A stretch of DNA of 64,000 nt, taken from positions 620,001-684,000 of the forward strand of contig CAWIDT010000001.1 of assembly GCA_963834945.1 (NCBI GenBank), written 5' to 3'. Origin of the DNA: R-RK-3 sp963834945 (lineage in GTDB: Bacteria; Pseudomonadota; Alphaproteobacteria; Rhizobiales; Rhodomicrobiaceae). A program made the translations under genes and the position numbers. Shown here one piece after another: positions 53,192 to 63,660 of the stretch (position 1 is the stretch's first letter; every line of letters begins with the position of its first letter). The notes beneath the pieces were generated by a model, which worked only from the letters and a program-made list of their open reading frames with translations, made no database searches and was not told the origin of the DNA.

Positions 53192-53306
53192 AACAGTTTG
53201 TAATGATCCTCATCATAAACATTCGTTTCACTTATGCAAGCGCCGATCTCTAAATATAGGGAGCGCGCAAACTTCCATTCCGAAACATAAAGACAGGGTA
53301 TCTGAT
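53192..53306. promoter_or_regulatory. lysR-DUF1127 divergent promoter region
   Basis: A short inverted repeat ATGAT-CCTC-ATCAT (53203-53216) lies next to the lysR start, suitable as an autoregulatory site. The rest is AT-rich. Confidence 0.4.
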
Positions 53307-53540
53307 ATGACGACGCGATGCGACGCTTCCGGTATGGGAAGCAGCGGAATCGGCGTGCGGTTGGACAGACCGCGCGGCCTTTTCACCGGGCTTATTCTCA
53401 AGCTGCAGGACTATGGCGAATATCGCCGGCAGCGCCGGGCCTTGATGCGGCTGGACGACCACATGCTGAAGGATATCGGCCTGAACCGGACCGAAGCCAT
53501 GCGGATCATCGGCAAGGATTTCGACTGGTCCGGCCGATAG
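53307..53540 (+). CDS. DUF1127-domain small protein
   Basis: A 77-aa protein. The C-terminal YGEYRRQRRALMRLDDHMLK then DIGLNRTEAMRIIGKDFDW is the DUF1127 (YjiS-like) motif. Such proteins influence RNA turnover, phosphate or carbon metabolism in alphaproteobacteria. AGGG precedes ATG 53307. Confidence 0.85.
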   Translation: MTTRCDASGMGSSGIGVRLDRPRGLFTGLILKLQDYGEYRRQRRALMRLDDHMLKDIGLNRTEAMRIIGKDFDWSGR

Positions 53541-53613
53541 ATGGCTGAGTTTACGCGGCAGGTCCGCGAGCGAAAACGACGGGCGGAACGTCGATGTCCG
53601 CCCGTCTTCGATT

Positions 53614-55881
53614 TCAGATTGAGATATCGTAGGCCGCCAGCGCCGCCATATTGACGAGATCGCTGTCCGTCGAGCCGAGCGAGGCGATCTGCACCGGCTT
53701 CGACATGCCGACCAGCAGCGGCCCGATCACCGTCCCGCCCCCCAATTCCTGCAGCATCTTCGTTGAAATGCTTGCCGAGTGGAACGCCGGCATCACCAGC
53801 ACATTGGCGGTGTCCGACAGGCGGCAGAACGGATAGAGCGCCATCGCATCGCGGTTGAGCGCGATATCGGCACCCATTTCGCCATCATATTCGAAATCGA
53901 CGCCGCGCCGGTCGAGCAGCTTGACCGCCTCGATGACACGCTCCGAACGCTCGCCGCGCGGATGGCCGAAGGTCGAATAGGCCAGCATCGCCACGCGCGG
54001 ATCGAAGCCCAGACGCTGCGCCACGGCAGCGGCTTCCACCGCGATATTGGCGAGCTGCTCGGCATTGGGCATGTCGTGCACGGATGTATCCGCGACGAGC
54101 ACGGTGCGGCCTCGCGTGATCACCAGCGAGACGCCGATCACCGTATGGCCTGGCTTCGGATCCAGCGCATGGCTGATATCGGCAAAGGCGGTGGACCAGT
54201 TGCGCGTCGTCCCCGTCACCATGGCGTCGGCATGGCCGCAGGCGACCATGCAGGCGGCAAAGACGTTGCGATCGGTGTTCACCAGACGCTGGCAATCGCG
54301 GAACAGGTAGCCCTTGCGCTGCAGCCGCGAATAGAGGAACTCGGCATAGTCGCGGTTCTGATCCGACAGCCGTGCATTCTGCATTTCGATGGCATCGCGA
54401 TGGGTGATGCCGCTGGCGCGGAACGCCGCCTTGATCTGGTCCTCGCGGCCGACCAGGATCGGCGTGCCGAAGCCGGAATTGTAGAACGTGTTCGCGGCGC
54501 GCACGACGCGGTGCTCCTCGCCCTCGGCGAACACGACGCGCTTCGGGTTCTGCCGGACCTGGGCAAAGATCGAATGCAGGAACGATGCCGCCGGGTCGAG
54601 CCGGCCATCCAGCCGCGCGTGATAGGCGTCCATGTCGACGATCGGCTTGCGCGCGACGCCGGAATCCATCGCGGCCCGCGCCACGGCAGCCGGAATGCGC
54701 GTGATGAGGCGCGGGTCGAACGGCGCCGGGATGATGTAATCCGGGCCGTAGCGCAGTCGCCGGCCCTGATAGGCGGCCGCCACCTTGTCCGGCACGTCCT
54801 CGCGCGCCAGCGCCGCGAGCGCCTCGGCGGCGGCGATCTTCATCGGCTCGTTGATGGTGCTGGCCCGCACATCGAGCGCGCCGCGGAAGATGTAGGGGAA
54901 GCCGAGCACATTGTTGATCTGGTTCGGATAATCCGACCGGCCGGTCGCCATGATGGCGTCGTCGCGGATCATCGCGACCTCCTCCGGCGTGATCTCCGGA
55001 TCGGGATTGGCCATGGCGAAGATGATCGGCTTGTCGGCCATGTTGGCGACCATGTCGCGGGTGATCGCGCCCGCCACCGAAAGGCCGAAAAACACATCCG
55101 CGCCTTTGAGCGCTTCTTCAAGCGTGCGCGCCGGCGTGTCCGAGGCATGGGCGGACTTCCACTGGTTCATGCCCTTTTCGCGGCCCTTGTAGATCACGCC
55201 CTGGCTGTCGCACAGGATGGCGTTCTCGTTCGGCAGGCCCATGGATTTGATCAGCTCAAGCACGGCGATGCCCGCCGAGCCCGCGCCGTTGCAGACGAAT
55301 TTGATGTCCCGGATGTCGCGGCCGGTCAGGTCGAGCGCGTTGATCAGTCCGGCGACGGCGATGATGGCGGTGCCGTGCTGGTCATCGTGGAAGACGGGGA
55401 TGTCCATCATCTCGCGCAGCTGCTGCTCGATGATGAAGCAGTCCGGCGCCTTGATGTCCTCCAGATTGATGCCGCCGAAGGACGGCCCGAGATAGCGCAC
55501 CGCCGCGATGAAGGCGTCCACATCCTCGGTGCCGACTTCCAGGTCGATCGAATCGACATCGGCGAAGCGCTTGAACAGCACCGACTTGCCTTCCATCACC
55601 GGCTTGGACGCCAGCGCGCCCAGATTGCCCATGCCCAGAATGGCCGTGCCGTTGGAAATGACGGCGACGAGATTGCCCTTGGCCGTATAATCATAGGCGA
55701 GCGACGGGTCCCGCGCGATCTCCTCCACCGGCACCGCGACGCCGGGCGAATAGGCCAGGCTGAGGTCGCGCTGGGTGGCGACCGGCTTGGTGGCCACGAT
55801 TTCGAGCTTGCCAGGCTTGCCCATCTGGTGAAAGTTGAGCGCGTCCTGGCGCGTGAAGGCCGCGTCGGCTGACTTGCACAT
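53614..55881 (-). CDS. maeB: NADP-dependent malic enzyme with phosphotransacetylase domain
   Basis: A 755-aa protein. The N-terminal malic enzyme part contains RDLSLAYSPGVAVPVEEIAR, FHDDQHGTAIIAVAGLINAL and the nucleotide fold KFVCNGAGSAGIAVLELIKS. From residue about 430 a phosphate acetyltransferase-like domain follows (RVVFAEGEEHRVVRAANTFY, ANVLVMPAFHSASISTKMLQ). It decarboxylates malate to pyruvate with NADP; the PTA part is regulatory. It is intact. Confidence 0.95.
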   Translation of the reverse strand: MCKSADAAFTRQDALNFHQMGKPGKLEIVATKPVATQRDLSLAYSPGVAVPVEEIARDPSLAYDYTAKGNLVAVISNGTAILGMGNLGALASKPVMEGKSVLFKRFADVDSIDLEVGTEDVDAFIAAVRYLGPSFGGINLEDIKAPDCFIIEQQLREMMDIPVFHDDQHGTAIIAVAGLINALDLTGRDIRDIKFVCNGAGSAGIAVLELIKSMGLPNENAILCDSQGVIYKGREKGMNQWKSAHASDTPARTLEEALKGADVFFGLSVAGAITRDMVANMADKPIIFAMANPDPEITPEEVAMIRDDAIMATGRSDYPNQINNVLGFPYIFRGALDVRASTINEPMKIAAAEALAALAREDVPDKVAAAYQGRRLRYGPDYIIPAPFDPRLITRIPAAVARAAMDSGVARKPIVDMDAYHARLDGRLDPAASFLHSIFAQVRQNPKRVVFAEGEEHRVVRAANTFYNSGFGTPILVGREDQIKAAFRASGITHRDAIEMQNARLSDQNRDYAEFLYSRLQRKGYLFRDCQRLVNTDRNVFAACMVACGHADAMVTGTTRNWSTAFADISHALDPKPGHTVIGVSLVITRGRTVLVADTSVHDMPNAEQLANIAVEAAAVAQRLGFDPRVAMLAYSTFGHPRGERSERVIEAVKLLDRRGVDFEYDGEMGADIALNRDAMALYPFCRLSDTANVLVMPAFHSASISTKMLQELGGGTVIGPLLVGMSKPVQIASLGSTDSDLVNMAALAAYDISI

Positions 55882-56186
55882 GCGGTGGGACTTCCCTTTT
55901 GCGGAGTTGTCCGATCTCTGACGCCGGATCGGTTTCGTCGGGCGTCTTGGCGACGCTTGCGCCGGTGGGATTGAGTGTCATCGTGCTGATCTTGGATGTT
56001 TCCTGGGCGCATTTAACGCCCGTTTGTTAATGCTTTTTAAGCCTGGGACCATAGCGGCGCACTTCCCCGGAAACAAGCGGTGCATTTCTTCGGCTAAGGA
56101 CTTTCCAGCCAGAGTTGCACCGCGTTAAGCATTTTGTCACGCCCGCTGTGTGGCGTTTGCATCAGCCTCGTTCATTGGTGGGGGCC
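55882..56186. other. Divergent intergenic maeB-mutS, nothing else recognised
   Basis: A 305-nt region with divergent promoters for maeB and mutS. An AT-rich stretch lies at 56010-56045. No RNA gene or repeat was identified. Confidence 0.4.
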
Positions 56187-58936
56187 ATGATCAGTCAGGC
56201 GAGCCGCGTTGCCATGAATGAGGACACCGGGACAAGACTTGCGGCGGTGGCGGCTGAGCCTGTCCCGGCCGAGCTGGTCCAGCCGACGCCGATGATGGCG
56301 CAATATGCCCAGATCAAGGCCGCCCATCCCGGTTGCCTGCTGTTCTACCGCATGGGGGATTTCTTCGAGCTGTTCTTCGATGACGCCGTTGCGGCGTCGC
56401 GCGCGCTCGGCATCCAGCTCACCAAGCGCGGCAAACATCAGGGCGACGACATTCCGATGTGCGGCGTGCCGGTCATCCGCGCCGACGAATATCTGCAAAA
56501 GCTGATCGCGGCGGGGTTCCGCATCGCGGTGTGCGAACAGCTCGAAGATCCGGCCGAGGCCAAGAAGCGCGGCGGCAAATCCGTGGTGAAGCGGGATGTG
56601 GTGCGGCTGGTCACGCCCGGCACGATCACCGAGGAAAGCCTGCTGGATGCCGCCGCGAACAGCTTCCTCACCGCGCTGTTCAAGATGCCGGCGGAAGAGA
56701 ACGGCCTCGGCTTCGCATTGGCCTCGCTCGATATCTCCACCGGCGAATGCATCGTCGGCGGCTGTAGCACGTCCGATCTGCCCGGCGAACTGGCGCGGCT
56801 TAGCCCTCGCGAAGTGCTGCTTGGCGATGCGCTGAGCGGCGACAAGGCCTTGCGCGCCACCATCGACGCGAGCGGCGCCGCTCTCACGCCGTTGCCGCAG
56901 ATCTATTTCAGCGCCGCCAGCGGCGAGACCGCGCTGAAGCAGGAGCTGAAAGTCGCCGCGCTCGACGGCTTTGGCGGCTTTGCCCGCGCGGAGCTGGCCG
57001 CTTTTGGCGCGCTGCTGAAATATGTCGAAATCACCCAGATCGGGCAAAGGCCGATGCTGCGGCCGCCGCGGCGCTCGGGCGGCGGCACGTTCCTTTGCAT
57101 CGATGCCGCCACCCGCGCCAATCTGGAGCTGACGCGCTCGCTCTCCGGCCAGAGGCAGGGCAGCCTGCTCGCCGCCATCGACCGCACGGTGACGAGCCCC
57201 GGCAGCCGGGAACTGGCGGCGCGGCTTTCCAGTCCGCTGACCGATCCGGCCGCCATCAATGCGCGCCTCGACGCCGTCGCCTTCCTGAAGGACCGGCAGA
57301 TGACGCGCGCGCGGCTGCGCGACGGCCTGCGAACCGCCCCCGACATCGCCCGCGCCCTGTCGCGCCTGTCGCTCGATCGCGGCGGTCCGCGCGATCTCGG
57401 CGCGCTTCGCGAAGGGCTCGCCTGCGCGCAGGAGGCGGCAACCCTGCTCGCCGATCCGCTGGGCGGCGATGGCGCTCCGCCCGAAATCGCCGAAATCGCC
57501 GACCGGCTGAACGCCGCGCCGGGCGACCTCCTGGCCGACCTCGCCAATGCGCTCGGCGACGAATTGCCCAATCTGAAACGCGACGGCGGCTTCATCCGCG
57601 CGGGCTACAGCGCCGATCTCGACGAGGTCAGGCAGTTGCGCGACGACAGCCGCAGCGTCATCGCCAGGCTGCAAGGCCGCTACGCCGCCGAAACCGGCGT
57701 CAAGGGGCTGAAAATCCGGCACAATAATGTGCTCGGCTATTTCATCGAGGCCACCGCCGCCAACGCCGGGCCGATGCTGGAAAAGCCGCTCAGCGAAGCG
57801 TTCCGGCACCGCCAGACGCTCGCCAATCAGGTGCGCTTCACCACCGAAGACCTCGCCCATGCCGAAGCGCGCATCACCGGCGCCGCCGACCGGGCGCTCG
57901 CCATCGAGCTGGAGATTTTCGCCGGGCTGAGCCGGATGGCCCTGGCGCGGCAGGACGAGCTGTGCGCGGCCGCCGCCGCCCTCGCCGAGCTCGACGTCTA
58001 TTGCGCCATGGCGGAACTCGCCGAGGAGCAAGCCTTCAGCCGTCCATCGGTCGACGCTTCGACCGCCTTCGCCATCGAGGGCGGACGGCATCCGGTCGTC
58101 GAGCAGGCGCTGGCCAGGGCGCGCTCGGGGCCGTTCATCGCCAATGGCTGCAATCTCAGCCGCGAGCGGCTGTGGCTGGTCACCGGCCCGAACATGGCGG
58201 GCAAATCCACCTTCCTGCGGCAGAACGCGCTGATCGCCATCCTCGCGCAGATGGGCAGCTTCGTGCCGGCGCGCTCTGCCCATATCGGCGTGGCGGACCG
58301 CCTGTTCAGCCGCGTCGGCGCATCCGACGATCTGGCGCGCGGCCGCTCCACCTTCATGGTCGAGATGGTGGAGACGGCGGCGATCCTCAATCAGGCGACC
58401 GAGCGCTCGCTGGTCATCCTCGACGAGATCGGGCGCGGCACGGCCACCTTCGACGGGCTGTCCATCGCCTGGGCCGCCGTCGAGCATCTGCACGACACGA
58501 ACCGCTGCCGCGCGCTGTTCGCCACGCATTATCACGAGCTGACGCAGATGGCGTCCAAGCTTGGCTGCGCGCGACCAACGTCACGGTGGCCGTGAAGGAG
58601 TGGAAGGACAATATCGTCTTCCTGCACGAAGTCGTGGCGGGCGCCGCCGACCGTTCATACGGCATCCAGGTCGCCAAGCTCGCCGGCCTGCCGCCCGCCG
58701 TCATCGCGCGGGCGCGGCAGGTGCTCGCCCGGCTGGAGAAGACCCAGGGCAAGCCGAATGCGGAGCTGCTGGGCGATCTGCCGCTGTTCGCCGCGCTCGC
58801 TCCGGCGCCGGAGGCGGATGACACCGCAGCCGCTGATACCGCCCTCACCGCCGCGCTCGCCGAACTGAACCCCGACGCGATGACACCGCGCGAGGCGCTT
58901 GAGGCGCTCTACAGGCTCAAGGCGCTGAAGCCGTAA
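56187..58936 (+). CDS. mutS: DNA mismatch repair protein MutS (one frameshift)
   Basis: About 916 aa. The mismatch-binding domain includes CLLFYRMGDFFELFFDDAVA (with the Phe-x-Glu mismatch contact). The ATPase has LVTGPNMAGKSTFLRQNALI, ASDDLARGRSTFMVEMVETA, LVILDEIGRGTATFDGLSIA and FATHYHELTQ. The open frame ends at 58595; one indel near 58565 leads to RATNVTVAVKEWKDNIVFLH and the end at 58936. ATG 56187 has GGTGGGGG upstream; ATG 56214 is possible. It initiates mismatch repair with MutL. Confidence 0.9.
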
Positions 58937-58954
58937 CGCAATGCGACGGCTGCC

Positions 58955-59459
58955 TTACGCAGCTGTTGTCCCGCCCTCCCGCGCCAGAAGCGGTTCGATC
59001 TGGTCTCGACTGATGGCGCGCGCCTGTTCGCTCGAGCCGGCTGTAAACATCGCGGATGAAACCGAGCCTGTCCTCTGGTCCTGCGAACGCAGCGTCGGGA
59101 ATGAGCCAGAACAGCGAGCCATGCGAAAGGACGATACCGTCCGGCTCGATCAGCATCTGACTGATGCCCGCCCATTTCAGCCGATATTCGATGCCCTCGC
59201 CGGCAATCGCGATGCCGTTCTCATCCTGAACGAGATGGGCGGTAGCGCCGAAATTCACGCGCGCTTTCGCCTCGCGCCGCTGTGATCGTCCGATCAGGCG
59301 GATCCCGCTGAAGATCAGGACGAAAGCCAGGCCGAACACCGCGACATTTGCGTATTCCATGAGTGCGGGAGGCAGGCCGATTGCCGCCGCGAGGCCGATC
59401 AGCTCGTCGCGAAAGCCGAGCAATGGAAGCATCACGACGATAACGAGGAACAGCAGCAT
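58955..59459 (-). CDS. YcxB-like membrane protein (frameshifted at end)
   Basis: About 168 aa. Two N-terminal membrane helices (MLLFLVIVVMLPLLGF; YANVAVFGLAFVLIFSGIRL) precede a soluble domain (IEYRLKWAGISQMLIEPDGI, LFWLIPDAAFAGPEDRLGFI) like YcxB-type PH-fold domains. A shift near 59030 changes the tail to SEQARAISRDQIEPLLAREG, ending at 58955. Function unknown. Confidence 0.6.
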
Positions 59460-59792
59460 CCATTTTGTCCGCCACGAACGGGGAAGGCTTTACGGCCCAT
59501 CGACCGGCTCAGCCTTCCGTCGCTCTTGCGGCAGAAAGGTCAATTCTCGCATGCGCCATGGGACCGGCTCAGCTGTGCGTCATCTCGTCGCTCTTGCGGC
59601 AGTTCATAGGTCAATTCTCGCATGTCTCCACATCCTCCGGCAGCTGTGACGAAATTACGGCCATCTTCGCGCGCGGTGATTCGGCCCGCTCCTGCTCTCA
59701 GATGGATCCTGTGGACTTCCCAGCTGCGCTTTCCCAGTGTACTTCCTTAGCATTCGCTTGCGGCGGCAACATGATTCGAGACGGCACTTCCC
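59460..59792. other. Intergenic with a tandem direct repeat
   Basis: No gene is supported. It holds the two repeat copies listed at 59502-59624 and a GC-poorer segment (59740-59780) before the SDR gene. Confidence 0.4.
59502..59624. repeat. Two-copy imperfect direct repeat
   Basis: Copy 1 (59502-59553) and copy 2 (59562-59624) share GACCGGCTCAGC, CGTCGCTCTTGCGGCAG and AGGTCAATTCTCGCATG in the same order. Copy 2 carries short insertions, including TCATCT. Confidence 0.75.
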
Positions 59793-60767
59793 ATGGCCAT
59801 TGCGCTTAACAGCTCGACTTTGGTGACGGTATTCGGCGGCTCCGGCTTCGTCGGGCGCTACGTGGTGCAGGCGCTGGCAGCACCGGATGCCGCGTGCGCG
59901 TCGCCGTCCGGCAGCCGAATCTGGCGCTGTTTCTCCAGCCGCTCGGCACCGTCGGCCAGATCGCACCGGTGCAGGCCAATCTGCGCCATGAAGGTTCGGT
60001 GCGCCGGGCCATCGACGCCGCCGATGGCGTCGTCAATCTCGTCGGCATCCTCCAACCCTCCGGCAAGCAGAGCTTTCGCGGCATTCAGGCCGAAGGCGCC
60101 GGGATTGTGGCGGAAGCGGCCCGCGATGCCGGCGCGCGTGCCCTCGTGCAGGTTTCTGCGATCGGGGCGAACCGATCGAGCAAGTCCGCCTATGCGCGAA
60201 CCAAGGCGGATGGCGAGGAACGGGTCAGCGCCGCCTATCCGGGCAGTATCATTCTGCGCCCGTCGATCATTTTCGGGCAGGAGGACGAGTTCTTCAACCG
60301 TTTCGCCTCCATGTCGCGTTTTGCGCCGCTGATGCCGCTGATCGGCGGCGGGCGGACCCGCTTCCAGCCTGTCTATGTCGGCGACGTCGCGCAGGCGGTG
60401 CTCGCCGGCCTGGACGGGCGCGCCAGGAGCGGAGCGCCCTACGAACTGGGCGGCCCGACCATCTACAGCTTCCGCGAACTGCTCGACATGATCGCCCTCT
60501 ACACGCAGCGCAAGCGGGCTTATCTGCCGCTCCCGTTCTGGCTGGCGAAATTGATGGGCGCGTTGACTCAATGGGTGCCGGGCGCGCCGATCACGCTCGA
60601 TCAGGTTCGGCTGTTGCAGACGGATAATGTCGTCAGCGAGCGACGCCATCGCCGAGGCGCGCACGCTGGCCGATCTCGGCATCGAGCCGCGCGCGGTCGA
60701 AGCGATCGTGCCGCGCTATCTGGTGCGTTTCCGCCCGAAAGGCGAGTTTTCCACCGATCGCGTCTGA
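59793..60767 (+). CDS. NAD(P)-binding SDR, NDUFA9-like (two frameshifts)
   Basis: About 324 aa when joined. LVTVFGGSGFVGRYVVQALA is the dinucleotide-binding motif; a shift near 59885 leads to CRVRVAVRQPNLALFLQPLG. The body has VSAIGANRSSKSAYARTKAD and RPSIIFGQEDEFFNRFASMS, with YxxxK-like spacing, and a shift near 60641 gives DAIAEARTLADLGIEPRAVE and the end at 60767. It is the atypical SDR related to the complex I subunit NDUFA9, common in alphaproteobacteria. It may bind NADPH and help complex I or quinone metabolism. Confidence 0.75.
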
Positions 60768-60913
60768 TCCGCACGCAATCGCCCCGACATTGCGTTGCCG
60801 GAATTATGGGGTATGTTACGCGAATCTCCTGAAGGAGCCTCGTGCGGCAAAGCTGATCCGCGCGAAGATCAGAGCCCGTATAAAAAGCGCATCGCGCCGG
60901 ATTGTGCTCCCTT

Positions 60914-61612
60914 ATGCTTAGGCTGATACATTATTCTCTCTGCCCGTTTTCACGCTCCATCAGGCTGGCTCTTGGCGAATGCAGCATGATCGTCGAGCTT
61001 GAGGAGGAGCGGCCCTGGGCCTGGCGGCGCGATTTTCTGATGCTCAACCCGGCGGGCACGCTGCCGGTTCTGGTGCAGCGGCAGGGTTTCGTCCTGGCGG
61101 GCGCTTACGCGATCTCCGAATATCTGGGCGAAACCCACGCCAAGACCAACGGCGAGGGTCCGCCGCGCAATCTGTTGTTCCCCGGCTCGGCAAGCGAGCG
61201 CGCCGAAATCCGGCGGCTGACCGAATGGTTCCATCTGAAGCTGGACCAGGAGGCGAGCCGCTATTTCCTGGAGGAGCGGCTGTATCAGCGCTTTGCCGAT
61301 CTGGGCCGGTCGAACCCGGATACCGATCTCATCCGCACCGGGCGCGCCAATCTGCGCTATCATCTGAGCTATGTCTGCCATTTGCTGGAGAAGCGCCCCT
61401 GGCTGGCGGGCGATGCGCTGAGCTTTGCCGATCTCGCCGCAGCCGGGCATATTTCCGTGCTCGACTATCTGGGCGAAGTGCCGTGGGAGGAATTCCCCAA
61501 GGCAAAGGCCTGGTACGGCACGATGAAGGCGCGGCCATCCTTCCGCCCGCTGCTGGCCGACCGGCTGCCGGGCGTGCCGCCGCCGCCGATCTATGCGGAG
61601 CTGAATTTTTGA
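60914..61612 (+). CDS. Glutathione S-transferase family protein
   Basis: A 232-aa protein. The N-terminal thioredoxin fold (LIHYSLCPFSRSIRLALGEC, then NPAGTLPVLVQRQGFVLAGA) and C-terminal helical domain (LEKRPWLAGDALSFADLAAA) are typical; the cis-Pro is in TLPVL. It is immediately upstream of queG, a frequent arrangement in Rhizobiales. ATG 60914 is used; GTG 60902 is possible. Confidence 0.85.
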   Translation: MLRLIHYSLCPFSRSIRLALGECSMIVELEEERPWAWRRDFLMLNPAGTLPVLVQRQGFVLAGAYAISEYLGETHAKTNGEGPPRNLLFPGSASERAEIRRLTEWFHLKLDQEASRYFLEERLYQRFADLGRSNPDTDLIRTGRANLRYHLSYVCHLLEKRPWLAGDALSFADLAAAGHISVLDYLGEVPWEEFPKAKAWYGTMKARPSFRPLLADRLPGVPPPPIYAELNF

Positions 61613-61617
61613 GCGCG

Positions 61618-62784
61618 ATGTGCGACAGGATTGCCGCCGGTCCGGACAGAGCGAGCACCGCGCTCAAGGCCGAATTGCTGCGGCGCGCGCGCGCGGAAGG
61701 CTTCGATCTGGCCGGCATCACCACGCCCGGCGCCATCGGCGAGGCGGGCGAGCGGCTGGCGGAGTTCCTGCGGCGCGGCATGCAGGGCGACATGGATTGG
61801 CTCGCCGCGCGCCAGGGCGCCCGCGCGCATCCGTCCGCGCTCTGGCCCGAGGTGCGCTCGATCCTCATGCTGGGCATGAATTATGGCCCGGAAACCGACC
61901 CGCTGGCGATCCTGGCGGAGCGCGGGCGCGGCGCCATCTCGGTCTACGCGCGCGGCCGCGACTATCACGACATCATCAAGGGCAAGCTGAAGACGCTCGG
62001 CGGCTGGCTGCACCGGGAAACCGGCGCGGCCGTCAAAGTGTTCGTCGATACCGCGCCGGTCATGGAAAAGCCGTTGGCGCAGGGCGCAGGGGTCGGCTGG
62101 CAGGGCAAGCACACCAATCTGGTGTCGCGCGAATTCGGCTCCTGGCTGTTCCTCGGCGCAATCTTCACCACCGCCGAGTTGCCGCCGGACGCGCCCGAGG
62201 CCGACCATTGCGGCAATTGCCGCCGCTGCCTCGACATCTGCCCTACGGACGCATTCCCGGCCCCCTACCGGCTCGACGCGCGCCGCTGCATCTCCTATCT
62301 CACCATCGAGCATAAGGGGCACATCGCGCGCGAATTCCGCAAGGCGATGGGCAACCGCATCTATGGCTGCGACGATTGCCTGGCGGTCTGCCCGTGGAAC
62401 AAATTCGCGGCGGCGGCGCGCGAAGCCAAATTCGCGGCCCGGCCGATCACGGAAGGCGCGCCGCTCTCGGCGCTGCTGGCGCTCGACGATGCCGCATTCC
62501 GTGCAGCCTTCGCCGGCTCGCCGATCAAGCGCACCGGACGCGACCGCTTCATCCGCAATGTGCTCATCGCGGCGGGCAATTCCGGCGATCCGGGTTTGCT
62601 GCCGCAGGTGGCGGGGTTGCTCGCCGACGCGAGCGCGCTGGTCCGGGCGATGGCTGTATGGGCGCTGCATGCGCTGTTGAGCGAGAATCCCACCCGTCTT
62701 GCGACGTTGCGCGCCCAGCATCTGCCCGGCGAGCCCGACGACGCGGTGCGCGTCGAATGGATGAACGAGGTGGCGGTCGCATGA
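61618..62784 (+). CDS. queG: Epoxyqueuosine reductase
   Basis: A 388-aa protein. Two 4Fe-4S clusters are bound by CGNCRRCLDICPT and CDDCLAVCPW. KVFVDTAPVMEKPLAQGAGV then GWQGKHTNLVSREFGSW is the cobalamin/substrate region, and a C-terminal HEAT-like repeat follows. It reduces epoxyqueuosine to queuosine in tRNA. It starts 5 nt after the GST stop. Confidence 0.95.
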   Translation: MCDRIAAGPDRASTALKAELLRRARAEGFDLAGITTPGAIGEAGERLAEFLRRGMQGDMDWLAARQGARAHPSALWPEVRSILMLGMNYGPETDPLAILAERGRGAISVYARGRDYHDIIKGKLKTLGGWLHRETGAAVKVFVDTAPVMEKPLAQGAGVGWQGKHTNLVSREFGSWLFLGAIFTTAELPPDAPEADHCGNCRRCLDICPTDAFPAPYRLDARRCISYLTIEHKGHIAREFRKAMGNRIYGCDDCLAVCPWNKFAAAAREAKFAARPITEGAPLSALLALDDAAFRAAFAGSPIKRTGRDRFIRNVLIAAGNSGDPGLLPQVAGLLADASALVRAMAVWALHALLSENPTRLATLRAQHLPGEPDDAVRVEWMNEVAVA

Positions 62785-63644
62785 ACACCCTTCTCGCACT
62801 CGGCATGGGTTATTCGGCCTCCGCGCTTGCCGGCAGGTTGAACGGCCCCGAATGGCGCATCATCGGCACCGCACGCGGCGAGGACGGCGCGCACGCAATC
62901 GAGGCGAAGGGCCATCGCGCCATCGTCTTCGACGGCGAGGCGCAGGCACCCGCGCTCGGCGACGCACTGCGCGAGACAACGCATCTGCTGCTCTCGGCAC
63001 CGCCCGGTGAGCATGGCGATCCGCTGCTGCATCTCCATCGCGACGATCTCGAAGCGGCGCGCGATCTGGACTGGATCGGCTATCTCTCAACCATCGGCGT
63101 CTACGGCAACCATCAGGGCGCCTGGGTCGACGAGAGCACACCGCCGACCCCCGGTTCGGTGCGGAGCAAGCAGCGCTTCCACGCCGAAAACGCCTGGGCC
63201 GAATTTGCCGAAGCGCAAGGGCTGACCCTGCAAATCTTCCGGCTCGCCGGCATTTACGGGCCGGGCCGCAATGCCCTCGCGCGGCTCCGCGCCGGACAGG
63301 AGCGGCGCATCGACAAGCCCGACCAGGTCTTCAACCGCATTCACCTCGCCGACATCGTCACTGTGGTAGAGGCCGGCATCCGCGCCGGCGCGACCGGCGG
63401 CGTCTTCAACGTCGCTGATGACGAACCGGCCGCGCCCCAGGATGTGATCGCCTTCGCGGCCGAATTGCTCGGCGTGGAGCCGCCGCCGCTCATACCATGG
63501 GAGGAGGCGGATCTCAGCCCGATGGCGCGCAGCTTCTATCTGGAGAGCAAGCGCGTACGCAACCTGCGCATCAAGGACGTGCTGGGCGTGAAGCTCACCT
63601 ACCCGACCTACCGGGAGGGCCTTCGCGCGCTCGCGGCTGAGTGA
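62781..63644 (+). CDS. NAD-dependent epimerase/SDR (YeeZ-like)
   Basis: A 287-aa protein. LLALGMGYSASALAGRL replaces the usual GxxGxxG with GMGYSA. YLSTIGVYGNHQGAWVDEST and LAGIYGPGRNALARLRAG are typical of the YeeZ/ActC group. ATG overlaps the queG stop (ATGA). Substrate unknown. Confidence 0.8.
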   Translation: MNTLLALGMGYSASALAGRLNGPEWRIIGTARGEDGAHAIEAKGHRAIVFDGEAQAPALGDALRETTHLLLSAPPGEHGDPLLHLHRDDLEAARDLDWIGYLSTIGVYGNHQGAWVDESTPPTPGSVRSKQRFHAENAWAEFAEAQGLTLQIFRLAGIYGPGRNALARLRAGQERRIDKPDQVFNRIHLADIVTVVEAGIRAGATGGVFNVADDEPAAPQDVIAFAAELLGVEPPPLIPWEEADLSPMARSFYLESKRVRNLRIKDVLGVKLTYPTYREGLRALAAE

Positions 63645-63660
63645 GGGCGTCGCGCCAATC

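Noticed and set aside
53779..55872. A 697-codon + strand frame
   Set aside because: It is antisense to maeB, whose frame has clear enzyme motifs over its full length.
56172..58535. A 787-codon minus-strand frame
   Set aside because: It is antisense to mutS and a result of high GC codon bias.
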